From: Methylococcus sp. EFPC2
Lineage (GTDB): Bacteria > Pseudomonadota > Gammaproteobacteria > Methylococcales > Methylococcaceae
Reading direction: 5' to 3'
Assembly (NCBI RefSeq): GCF_016925495.1
Contig: NZ_CP070491.1
Location: 2,418,001 to 2,482,000, forward strand
DNA: 64,000 nt
Shown: one piece after another, positions 28,860-35,951 of the stretch
Position numbering within the stretch: position 1 is the stretch's first letter
Layout of the letters: every line of letters begins with the position of its first letter
Notes under the pieces: model-generated
Seen by the model: the letters and a program-made list of their open reading frames with translations, nothing else
What the model was told of the DNA's origin: nothing
Databases searched by the model: none
Program-made: the position numbers and the translations under genes

Positions 28860-29306
28860 ATGAACGACAAGAACACCGATCCGATAGGCGATTATCTGGA
28901 AGCAAGATCCAGCGGCATGAATTGGAGCAACACCGTCGCGGGTGCGATGGGCGCGGCGGCGAAAGCCGCCGCTGCTGATGCAGCCCAAAACGAAACGGAG
29001 GCGAAAAACGAAGCGACCCTCCGGCAGACACAACAGCAGCCCGATACGAAGCCCGGCACCCCGTCCTGGCTGAAGAATCTGGCTTGGCTAATCGGATTGA
29101 TCGCCGGCCTCGCCATCGCCAAGCCTTTGGGAATCACCGAAACCTCGGCCGTCTGGGTTTGCGCCCTGCTCAGCGGCCTGGCGGCGAGCCTCGTGGTATC
29201 GTTGATTTATCGGCTCGTCAGGCTGGCCTTGTCGCAGGTCTATCTTGCCCTGTTGGGCCTCATCGCGCTGGGCGCAGTAGGCGCGGTGGCTTCATTTTTC
29301 AAATGA
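28860..29306 (+). CDS. Small membrane protein, unknown
   Basis: 148 residues. The first 70 are hydrophilic and Ala/Glu/Gln-rich; then three hydrophobic segments follow (about 73-87, 95-117 and 123-145). No signal peptide and no family recognised. GGAG lies about 9 bases before the ATG. Its stop overlaps the start of the next ORF (ATGATGA arrangement), so the two are probably translated together. Confidence 0.65.
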   Translation: MNDKNTDPIGDYLEARSSGMNWSNTVAGAMGAAAKAAAADAAQNETEAKNEATLRQTQQQPDTKPGTPSWLKNLAWLIGLIAGLAIAKPLGITETSAVWVCALLSGLAASLVVSLIYRLVRLALSQVYLALLGLIALGAVGAVASFFK

Positions 29307-29614
29307 TGAAGGTGAAATCCTTAGCTGCACCGCTATTCGGGTTTCCCGCCCTGCTCGCCTTGGCCGGCGATATTCGAGCGCTCGATGCCACCGATCTGGC
29401 TCAGGCGCTCAAAGACGGTTGCCTGGCGCATTTCCACTCGCCCGCCGTAGAAACCGATGCGTTTTGCGACTGCCTGGCGAGCGCGGCGGGAAGATCGGAC
29501 CTTACCCTGGAAGAGCGCAGCCGCCTCGCCGCGGAATTCAGCCAGGCCCATCTCGGCACGCTGGCCGCCCGGCACCCCCAGTTTATGGACAAGGCTGGGC
29601 GCTGTTACCGCTAA
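29303..29614 (+). CDS. Small exported protein with paired cysteines, unknown
   Basis: 103 residues. Signal peptide (LFGFPALLALAGDIRA), then a helical domain with CLAHFHS and CDCLAS cysteines and a Cys near the C-terminus (GRCYR), suggesting disulfides. Start is an ATG at 29303 (or 29306), overlapping the previous stop, which marks translational coupling; longer upstream starts would lie inside the previous gene. No family recognised. Confidence 0.65.
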   Translation: MMKVKSLAAPLFGFPALLALAGDIRALDATDLAQALKDGCLAHFHSPAVETDAFCDCLASAAGRSDLTLEERSRLAAEFSQAHLGTLAARHPQFMDKAGRCYR

Positions 29615-29653
29615 TCGCGATCTGAAGCTCCATTTTCACGAGAGGATGATGCA

Positions 29654-30043
29654 ATGTTGCGTATGCACAAAAATATTTTTTCGACGAGCCTGCAAGCGGG
29701 GCTTTGCCTGCTCTGGCTGGCAGCCCCCGGCCAGGCGGACGCCGCTTATCCCGAGCCATCCGAGAGCGAGATGAAGTCGGCCATCGAGCGCACCATGGTG
29801 CAGCGGGGTGGCACCCAGGGCGCTCCGGGCGAGGTCGTGGTGGAAAATGCGCTCAGCGGTGTGTCGCTGAAGATCGTCGATTTCGAGAAACTGGGCTGCT
29901 CACCCGCCCAGGGCGCGGGATATTTCTGCACCTACCAGATCACCACCAAGGCGAATTTCTATTCCAACGAAGGCACTCGAGCCGGCAACAACCATGCGGC
30001 CGGCGCCAACGCCTTATTGGGCTGGGTGGCAGCCGATCAATAA
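29654..30043 (+). CDS. Small exported protein, unknown
   Basis: 129 residues. Signal peptide with a hydrophobic core (LCLLWLAAPGQADA) cleaved near residue 30. The mature part has an amphipathic helix (SESEMKSAIERTMVQRGG) and two cysteines (LGCSP, YFCTY) likely in a disulfide. A GAGAGGATG stretch precedes the start. Third gene in a run of small exported or membrane proteins; no family recognised. Confidence 0.65.
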   Translation: MLRMHKNIFSTSLQAGLCLLWLAAPGQADAAYPEPSESEMKSAIERTMVQRGGTQGAPGEVVVENALSGVSLKIVDFEKLGCSPAQGAGYFCTYQITTKANFYSNEGTRAGNNHAAGANALLGWVAADQ

Positions 30044-30337
30044 AGGTCCTAAGCCCTGCCGCCGAGCGGGGCGACATTCGGCGGCACGAGCCTGACTGAC
30101 CGCTCTATCGAATGCGGAGCAAACCCTCGGCGTGCACCGGAAGAACGACTGATCCAATCGAACGTCAGGCCACGTTTTTTCATCTCCCTCCCGATCCGGA
30201 CACGGGCAGGATGGAGCGAGAGCGATCGAGCAGCGGGATACCGGCGGTCGCCCCGCAGATCGACCGAGACTCGGCCTTGCCCTCGGCCGGAAAGCCGGCT
30301 ACAAAGGGCCCTCATATTTTTATCGAGCAAGGTTTAC
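30044..30337 (+). other. Leader region of the L,D-transpeptidase gene, no gene seen
   Basis: 294 bases with no supportable ORF. A short GCCGG/CCGGC hairpin lies near 30286-30299 and an ATATTTTTAT stretch at 30315-30324 precedes the start. Confidence 0.45.
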
Positions 30338-32023
30338 ATGACGGCACGACTCTCGACCACCTGGCATCTGCGCTGGCTCAGCGCCCTCATCGTTTCCCTG
30401 TTCTTCACTCACATCCCTGCCCATGCGGATGACGCCATTGCAGGCGACCCCCTGGCCGCGAGTCTGCAGGCGCTGGTGAAAGAAGGCGTCCATCCCAAGC
30501 TGCGCTGGGGCAAATTCACCGATTATCAGCCCGCGCTCGAACAGCTCTACCAGCAGTCGGCTTACCATCCCATCTGGACCCGCGACGGTCAGGCTATCCC
30601 CCAGGTTGCCAGTGTACTGACCGCCCTGGATGGCGCGCGCGCCCAAGGATTCGACCCGGCCGATTACGATGCCGAAACGCTGCGCCACTGGGCGCACGAC
30701 TTCGCGCCGGACACCAAGCCACACCCGCAGAACGTGGCTTCCTTCGATGTCGCGCTCAGTCTTTCCGTCATGCGCTATGCGTCCAATCTTTATCTGGGCC
30801 GCATCAATCCCCGCCACGTCAATTTCGGCCTGGACATCGAGCCCAAGAAACAGGACCTGCCCGCACTGATCAAACGCATCGCCGACAGTTCCAGCCCGGA
30901 AGAAATATTCTCCGGCCTGGAACCCAAGCTGAAGCTCTACGAACATCTGAAGGCCGCCTTGAGCCACTACCAGACCCTGGCCAAGAATGCCCCCAACATC
31001 CAGATCAACCTGCCCGCCAAGTTCAAACCGGGCGACCGCCATCCCGATGTGCCGGCCTTGCGGCGGCTGCTCGTCCTGCTGGGCGATCTGCCGGAAAGCA
31101 AACACACGTCGGAAACCTACGATGCGGAACTGGCCGAAGGGGTCAAGCGCTTTCAACTCCGTCATGGCCTGGGCGCGGACGGAGTAATCGGCAAAGGTAC
31201 GCTCGCGCAACTGAATTTCCCCTTGAGCGAACGGCTGCAGCAGATCCAGCTCGGACTGGAGCGCCTGCGCTGGCTGCCGGAACGCATCGATGGCCGCTAC
31301 CTCATCGTCAACATTCCGTCGTTCCAGTTATTCGGCTTCAACCACAACCACGATAAACCGGACATAGAGATGAACGTGATCGTCGGCGAGGCCATCGACG
31401 GCCGCAACACGCCCGTCTTTCATGCCGACATGACCTATGTGAACTTCCGCCCTTACTGGAATGTGCCCTACAAGATCACGGCCAAGGAATTCGTGCCGCA
31501 AATCCTGCGCAACCCCGGTTATCTGGGACGCAACAACCTGGAGATCGTCGCCAACTTCGCGCCCAACTCGCCGGTCTACGAGCCCAGCCTGGGTAACGTC
31601 GAAATGCTCTCCACCGGGGCGCTCAAGCTGCGCCAGAAACCGGGACCGAAGAACGCCCTGGGGCTGGTGAAATTCGCCTTCCCGAACAACAACAACGTCT
31701 ATCTGCACAGCACGCCTACACAGGGTCTGTTCAAGAAGGCGCGGCGCGATTTCAGCCACGGCTGCATCCGGGTGGAAAATCCCCAGGGGCTGGCCGACTG
31801 GGTGCTGCGCGAACAGGGCGAATGGCCCATGGAGCGCATAGAAGAAACGATGAAGGGCGACAAGACCAAGACCGTCACCCTGAAAACCGCCCTGCCGGTC
31901 TACATCTTCTATTCCACCGTGCTGGCGGACGAATCCGGCCGGGTCATGTTCTTCGACGACCTCTACGGCCACGACCGGATACTGCAGGACCTGCTGGCCA
32001 AAGGCTTTCCTTATCCGGCCTGA
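30338..32023 (+). CDS. Murein L,D-transpeptidase, YcbB (LdtD)-like
   Basis: 561 residues with a signal peptide (LSALIVSLFFTHIPAHA). Layout: N-terminal YcbB scaffold domain (about 35-210), peptidoglycan-binding domain (about 225-295, DVPALRRLLVLLGDL...LRHGLGADGVIGKGT) and YkuD catalytic domain (about 320-530). The catalytic Cys476 is in SHGCIRV; His474 also belongs to the motif. It forms 3-3 crosslinks in periplasmic peptidoglycan. Length fits the YcbB subfamily rather than small Ldts. AAGG precedes the ATG. Confidence 0.93.
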   Translation: MTARLSTTWHLRWLSALIVSLFFTHIPAHADDAIAGDPLAASLQALVKEGVHPKLRWGKFTDYQPALEQLYQQSAYHPIWTRDGQAIPQVASVLTALDGARAQGFDPADYDAETLRHWAHDFAPDTKPHPQNVASFDVALSLSVMRYASNLYLGRINPRHVNFGLDIEPKKQDLPALIKRIADSSSPEEIFSGLEPKLKLYEHLKAALSHYQTLAKNAPNIQINLPAKFKPGDRHPDVPALRRLLVLLGDLPESKHTSETYDAELAEGVKRFQLRHGLGADGVIGKGTLAQLNFPLSERLQQIQLGLERLRWLPERIDGRYLIVNIPSFQLFGFNHNHDKPDIEMNVIVGEAIDGRNTPVFHADMTYVNFRPYWNVPYKITAKEFVPQILRNPGYLGRNNLEIVANFAPNSPVYEPSLGNVEMLSTGALKLRQKPGPKNALGLVKFAFPNNNNVYLHSTPTQGLFKKARRDFSHGCIRVENPQGLADWVLREQGEWPMERIEETMKGDKTKTVTLKTALPVYIFYSTVLADESGRVMFFDDLYGHDRILQDLLAKGFPYPA

Positions 32024-32083
32024 CGATGCGCAGCCGCCGGAATCAGGCGCCAGGCATCATGGCTGAGGACAAGCGGAAGACCC

Positions 32084-32461
32084 ATGACTACGGCAGAACA
32101 ACACCTGATAGACCTGAGCGACAAGATCGTGGAGATCGAACTGCGCAAGGACGCCGATGCCCTTGAGCGCTACATCGCGGACGATTATGTCGGAGTGGAC
32201 CCGTCCGGAGCGCTGATCGACAAGGAGATCGCCGTGGGCCGTTATCGCAGGGACGACTTCCATCTGTATGAACATGGAGTTTCGGATATTTCCGTGACGG
32301 TGACAGCCGGTACGGCGCTGGAAATCGGCGTGATGACGCTCCGGGGTCGGCTAGGCGCGTTCGAGTTCGGCGGACGGTATCGCTACATCCACTATTGGCT
32401 GCATACGGCGGATGGCTGGAAGGTGCGTGCGTCGCAACTTACGCCCATACTCCGCGATTGA
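32084..32461 (+). CDS. SnoaL-like / DUF4440 protein
   Basis: 125 residues with the NTF2-like pattern: N-terminal helix (LSDKIVEIELRKDADALERYIADDYVGVDPSG), then beta-strands ending in YRYIHYWLHTADGWKVRASQLT. The ADDYVGVDP and DGWKV segments are typical of DUF4440. Cytoplasmic; ligand or activity unknown. Confidence 0.85.
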   Translation: MTTAEQHLIDLSDKIVEIELRKDADALERYIADDYVGVDPSGALIDKEIAVGRYRRDDFHLYEHGVSDISVTVTAGTALEIGVMTLRGRLGAFEFGGRYRYIHYWLHTADGWKVRASQLTPILRD

Positions 32462-32596
32462 GAGCCGACCATGGAGCGATCAGCGGACGTTCCGGCGCGG
32501 CGGATTGCGCGCCAACGGCGCACAGGCCTGCTTAATCTCCCTCTTCCGTAAGATCTCCGATCACGATCCTTTCCGGACGATGGGCGGTTGAGCCGG

Positions 32597-32803
32597 TCAA
32601 TAATGCGGAGGCCGCTCCTCTGCGGCCTGAACGGGGCCCAGGCCTTCCGAAAGCTGGCGCAGACGCTCGATGAGCAGGCGGCAGGTTTCCTCCAGTTGGT
32701 CGATCTGCTTTTGCTGCCGGCAAACGACGTCGTTCAGCGCGACGACGGCGTCTTCCTGGTAGGCCAGTTTGGTTTCGATTTCGACCCATCGATCTTCGGG
32801 CAT
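32597..32803 (-). CDS. slyX: SlyX family protein
   Basis: 68 residues, the family length. Predicted coiled coil (ETKLAYQEDAVVALNDVVCRQQKQIDQLEETCRLL) and the C-terminal PHY end typical of SlyX. Function unknown. GGAGATCACC precedes the ATG; it lies 19 bases after metA and is probably the last gene of that transcript. Confidence 0.9.
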   Translation of the reverse strand: MPEDRWVEIETKLAYQEDAVVALNDVVCRQQKQIDQLEETCRLLIERLRQLSEGLGPVQAAEERPPHY

Positions 32804-32822
32804 GGTGATCTCCCCGGCGAAC

Positions 32823-33896
32823 TCAGAGCGACAAACCCAGCGGATTGTCCGGATCGATCCGGTCCATGAAGGGCTTGCGCCGGTCCTGATCGGTGATTTG
32901 GTAGATCTTGCCCAGCCAGTTGTTGAACAAGGCTTTGGCGGTATCGCGCCAGGTATTGTCCAGATGCGGCAGTATCAGCGACTCGGGAAACTCCGGCGCC
33001 GGCCGGCCGGCACGCTTGGCGCTGCGCAGGCGTTGCGCGTATTCGCTCAGGAGCACGCCGCACACGCCCAGATTGAAATAATGTTCCGGCAGGGGCGGAT
33101 AATCCTCGCGTTCGTCGTTGAAATAACGCATCACCTCCCGCTTGTATTCCTTCAGCAGGCTGATGGTGTCGTATTCGGGATGGCCCTGGAAGAACACCAC
33201 GCGGAACAAATCCGGGCTGACCGCCAGGTGCACCCCGGCCTCCTCGCTTTCCACCAGCACCTTGAGCCCCACCGCCTCCATATCTTCGCGGAAGATTTCG
33301 TTGAAGCGCGAATGCGGCACGTCGAAGCGGGTGTTGATGTCGGCGACCAGAGGATGACGCGGCTCGACCACGCGATGCGAGTAGACGCCCCAGCGCTTGC
33401 CGCCCAAGTGCGTGCGCTGTATACCGTAACCGCGCTGGATCAGGGCGTGCGTGGCCAGACAGGAACACAGCGTGGAGCTGACGTTGTCCTTGGCCCAATC
33501 GAACACCTCGCCCAGCGGCTCCCAGAAGGCCTCGTCGCTCAGATGGGGGTGGCTCACGTTGGCGCCGCTGACGATCAGGCCGTCCAGGCCGTCGCGCTTG
33601 ATCTGCTCGAAGCTCTCGTAATAGGTGGCGATATAGTCCGCCGCCTCCGGGCTGCGCGGCAGCCCTTCGATCGTGAAGGGATGCATGTGGAACTGCACGA
33701 TGGGATTGGCCGCGCCCACCAGCCGGAAGAACTGGCGCTCGGTCGCGGCCAAGGCCGCGTCGGGCATCATGTTCAGCAGCCCGATATGCATCTCGCGGAT
33801 GTCCTGGTGGCGGGCGCGTTCGACCGTCAGGATCTCCTGCCCCTCCTCGCGCAAACGGTCGTAAGTGGGTAAAGGCGTGTGGGCGACCAGGGCCAT
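32823..33896 (-). CDS. metA: Homoserine O-succinyltransferase (MetA family)
   Basis: 357 residues from the ATG at 33896, which has GGAGG about 12 bases upstream; a TTG three codons earlier (33905) is only 3 bases from the same site. The first step of methionine synthesis, acylating homoserine. The nucleophile is Cys146 in STLCSCLATH, with FFQGHPEYD carrying the catalytic His and Glu. Acyl specificity is hard to call: the segment corresponding to the residue that is Glu in acetyl-CoA enzymes reads GANVSHP, without Glu, which fits succinyl-CoA. Preceded by a P-loop ATPase gene at 25 bases. Confidence 0.92.
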   Translation of the reverse strand: MALVAHTPLPTYDRLREEGQEILTVERARHQDIREMHIGLLNMMPDAALAATERQFFRLVGAANPIVQFHMHPFTIEGLPRSPEAADYIATYYESFEQIKRDGLDGLIVSGANVSHPHLSDEAFWEPLGEVFDWAKDNVSSTLCSCLATHALIQRGYGIQRTHLGGKRWGVYSHRVVEPRHPLVADINTRFDVPHSRFNEIFREDMEAVGLKVLVESEEAGVHLAVSPDLFRVVFFQGHPEYDTISLLKEYKREVMRYFNDEREDYPPLPEHYFNLGVCGVLLSEYAQRLRSAKRAGRPAPEFPESLILPHLDNTWRDTAKALFNNWLGKIYQITDQDRRKPFMDRIDPDNPLGLSL

Positions 33897-33921
33897 CTCG
33901 TTCAACTACCTCCGGAATGCT

Positions 33922-34761
33922 TCAGGCGGCCAGCGCGCGCGCCAGCAATTGCAGGAAATCCTGTTCGTCGTTCACCTGCGCCACATCCTGCACGTCCACC
34001 GTGTAACCATATTGGTCGGCGATGGCCTGGTAGCGCGGCAGGCGCGCGCGGAACAAGCGTGGAAAAACCCAGGTCACGAAATCGTCGGGAGCGATGCGCT
34101 CGATGTCGTCCAGCCCCCGCTCGGCCATGTAGACGGCCAATTGTTCGTCGAGAAATTCCTCGCGGTAATACAAGGGCTTGGGATCGCGGGCCGCACGCTC
34201 GATCAGTATCTGCTCCAACTCGGGACTGGTGCGGATATAAACGATGAGGGTGTGCTCCGCCAGGATCTCCAGGGTCTCCGGGTCGTCCAATTCGCACACG
34301 CTGCCGCCGGCATCGTTGATGAAGTGCTTGTAGTCGTAGATGTCGGACGCCTTGGCGATGAAATCCGGCACGTCGCGCATCGCGGCGATCTCCGCCGTAT
34401 GATGCAGGGACTGGCGGCGCTTGAACTCCTTGAGGCTCAAGCCACCCCTAGCCGGATCGCCGAGCTTGCCCAGGAAGGTCGAGACGGGCGTCAGGTTGTC
34501 CACAGTGATGTTGCTGCGGATATAGATGGAGTCCGAGCGCAGCAAATCGCGCAGGAAGGGGATCTCCATGGCCTGGCGCTTGATGTTGTCGTCGATAGGC
34601 TCGCCCAGGTAGCGGGTGCCGATGCGATAGTCGCCGGAATAGTGAAACCAGCGCTGCTTGGGCAGCTTGTCGGCCAGCGTGGTTTTACCCACGCCGGACA
34701 TGCCCAGCAAGGTGATGCGTTTGGACTCCCAGTCCAGGAAGTCCTGAGGGCTCATTTTCAT
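33922..34761 (-). CDS. P-loop ATPase/kinase-like protein next to metA
   Basis: 279 residues. Walker A is GMSGVGKTT (residues about 20-28), with a downstream ELDDPETLEIL region and TLIVYIRTS typical of P-loop kinases. I recall this family as a conserved neighbour of metA in proteobacteria, function unknown. Starts 26 bases after galU and precedes metA by 25 bases, suggesting one transcript. Confidence 0.8.
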   Translation of the reverse strand: MKMSPQDFLDWESKRITLLGMSGVGKTTLADKLPKQRWFHYSGDYRIGTRYLGEPIDDNIKRQAMEIPFLRDLLRSDSIYIRSNITVDNLTPVSTFLGKLGDPARGGLSLKEFKRRQSLHHTAEIAAMRDVPDFIAKASDIYDYKHFINDAGGSVCELDDPETLEILAEHTLIVYIRTSPELEQILIERAARDPKPLYYREEFLDEQLAVYMAERGLDDIERIAPDDFVTWVFPRLFRARLPRYQAIADQYGYTVDVQDVAQVNDEQDFLQLLARALAA

Positions 34762-34787
34762 GATGGGACTTTTCCGTCAGCTCCGAA

Positions 34788-35666
34788 TTATTCGAGGTCT
34801 AGCGTACGCAGATATTCGCGGAAGCTCGCCTTGAGTTCCGGATGCTTCAACCCCTGTTCCACCGTGGCGATCAGATAGCCCAGCTTGGAACCGCAGTCGT
34901 AACGGCGGCCGTGGAACTCGTAAGACAGCACCGGCTCGTTCTTGAGCAGGGCCGCGATGGCATCGGTGAGCTGGATTTCACCGCCCGCACCCTTGGTGAC
35001 GTTTTCGAGCCTGTCGAAAATGGCCGGGGTGAGGATGTAACGTCCGACCACCGCCAGATTGGAAGGCGCTTTCTCGGGGGCCGGCTTCTCGACGATTTCT
35101 TCCACCCGCCCCAGGCTGCTGCCTATGGAGTTGGAACGGACGATGCCATAGCTTTGCGTTTCCGACGGGTCGACGCGCTCTACGCCCAACACCGAACACT
35201 GCCACTCGTCGAAGACCTTGATCATCTGGTTGAGGCAGCCGGTCGCGTCGTCGTCTATCATGTCGTCGGCCAGGAGGACGGCAAAAGGTTCGTCGCCGAT
35301 GACCGCCCGGGCGCGACCCACGGCGTGGCCCAGCCCCAGGGCTTCGGACTGGCGGATGTGCACGCAGGTGACGTGCGGCGGCACGATGTTCTGTACGATT
35401 TTCAGCGTTTCGGTCTTGCCCTTGAGGCTCAGCTCGTTTTCCAGCTCATAGGCCTTGTCGAAATGGTCGGAAATGGCCCGCTTGCTGCGGCCGGTGATGA
35501 ATACCATCACCTCGATGCCGGCAGCCACCGCCTCTTCCACGGCATACTGGATCAAGGGCTTGTCGACCACCGGCAGCATTTCTTTCGGATTCGCCTTGGT
35601 GGCGGGCAGGAAGCGCGTTCCCAGGCCGGCAACCGGAAATACCGCTTTTCTTACGACTTTTTTCAT
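34788..35666 (-). CDS. galU: UTP-glucose-1-phosphate uridylyltransferase
   Basis: 292 residues. Nucleotidyltransferase motifs: [26 protein letters not shown] near residue 6, [40 protein letters not shown]. It makes UDP-glucose for surface polysaccharides. I use the ATG at 35666 (family start [14 protein letters not shown], with GAAGG about 9 bases before). First gene of the galU / P-loop ATPase / metA / slyX run. Confidence 0.95.
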   Translation of the reverse strand: MKKVVRKAVFPVAGLGTRFLPATKANPKEMLPVVDKPLIQYAVEEAVAAGIEVMVFITGRSKRAISDHFDKAYELENELSLKGKTETLKIVQNIVPPHVTCVHIRQSEALGLGHAVGRARAVIGDEPFAVLLADDMIDDDATGCLNQMIKVFDEWQCSVLGVERVDPSETQSYGIVRSNSIGSSLGRVEEIVEKPAPEKAPSNLAVVGRYILTPAIFDRLENVTKGAGGEIQLTDAIAALLKNEPVLSYEFHGRRYDCGSKLGYLIATVEQGLKHPELKASFREYLRTLDLE

Positions 35667-35847
35667 GCGTTCATACCTTCGTAGGTTTTTGGGCTGATTT
35701 TCACAGTTGGAACAAATCAAGGTCCGCTCAGGTCTGCGGACCTTGCGGGTAATTGCGGCGTAATGTCAAACGAGATCGGAGACCATGGCGGCGGCGGATA
35801 GGGGACAGCCGGCATATATTATCCGCTTTCGGGTAGGCTGTGGGTGC

Positions 35848-35885
35848 CCGGTCGCTGCGTTCCCGCTTGGAAACGCAGCGACCGG
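35848..35885. repeat. 14-base perfect inverted repeat between divergent genes
   Basis: CCGGTCGCTGCGTT (35848-35861) and AACGCAGCGACCGG (35872-35885) with a 10-base spacer. No T-run on either side. It lies between the divergent galU and hybrid kinase genes, about 67 bases from the kinase start, and could be an operator or an RNA hairpin in the kinase leader. Confidence 0.75.
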
Positions 35886-35951
35886 AAGAGCGCCGCGGGC
35901 TCGCATAGTCTGGGGCCGGTTTAAGCCTGTGCATCGAACGCGACTATCACC

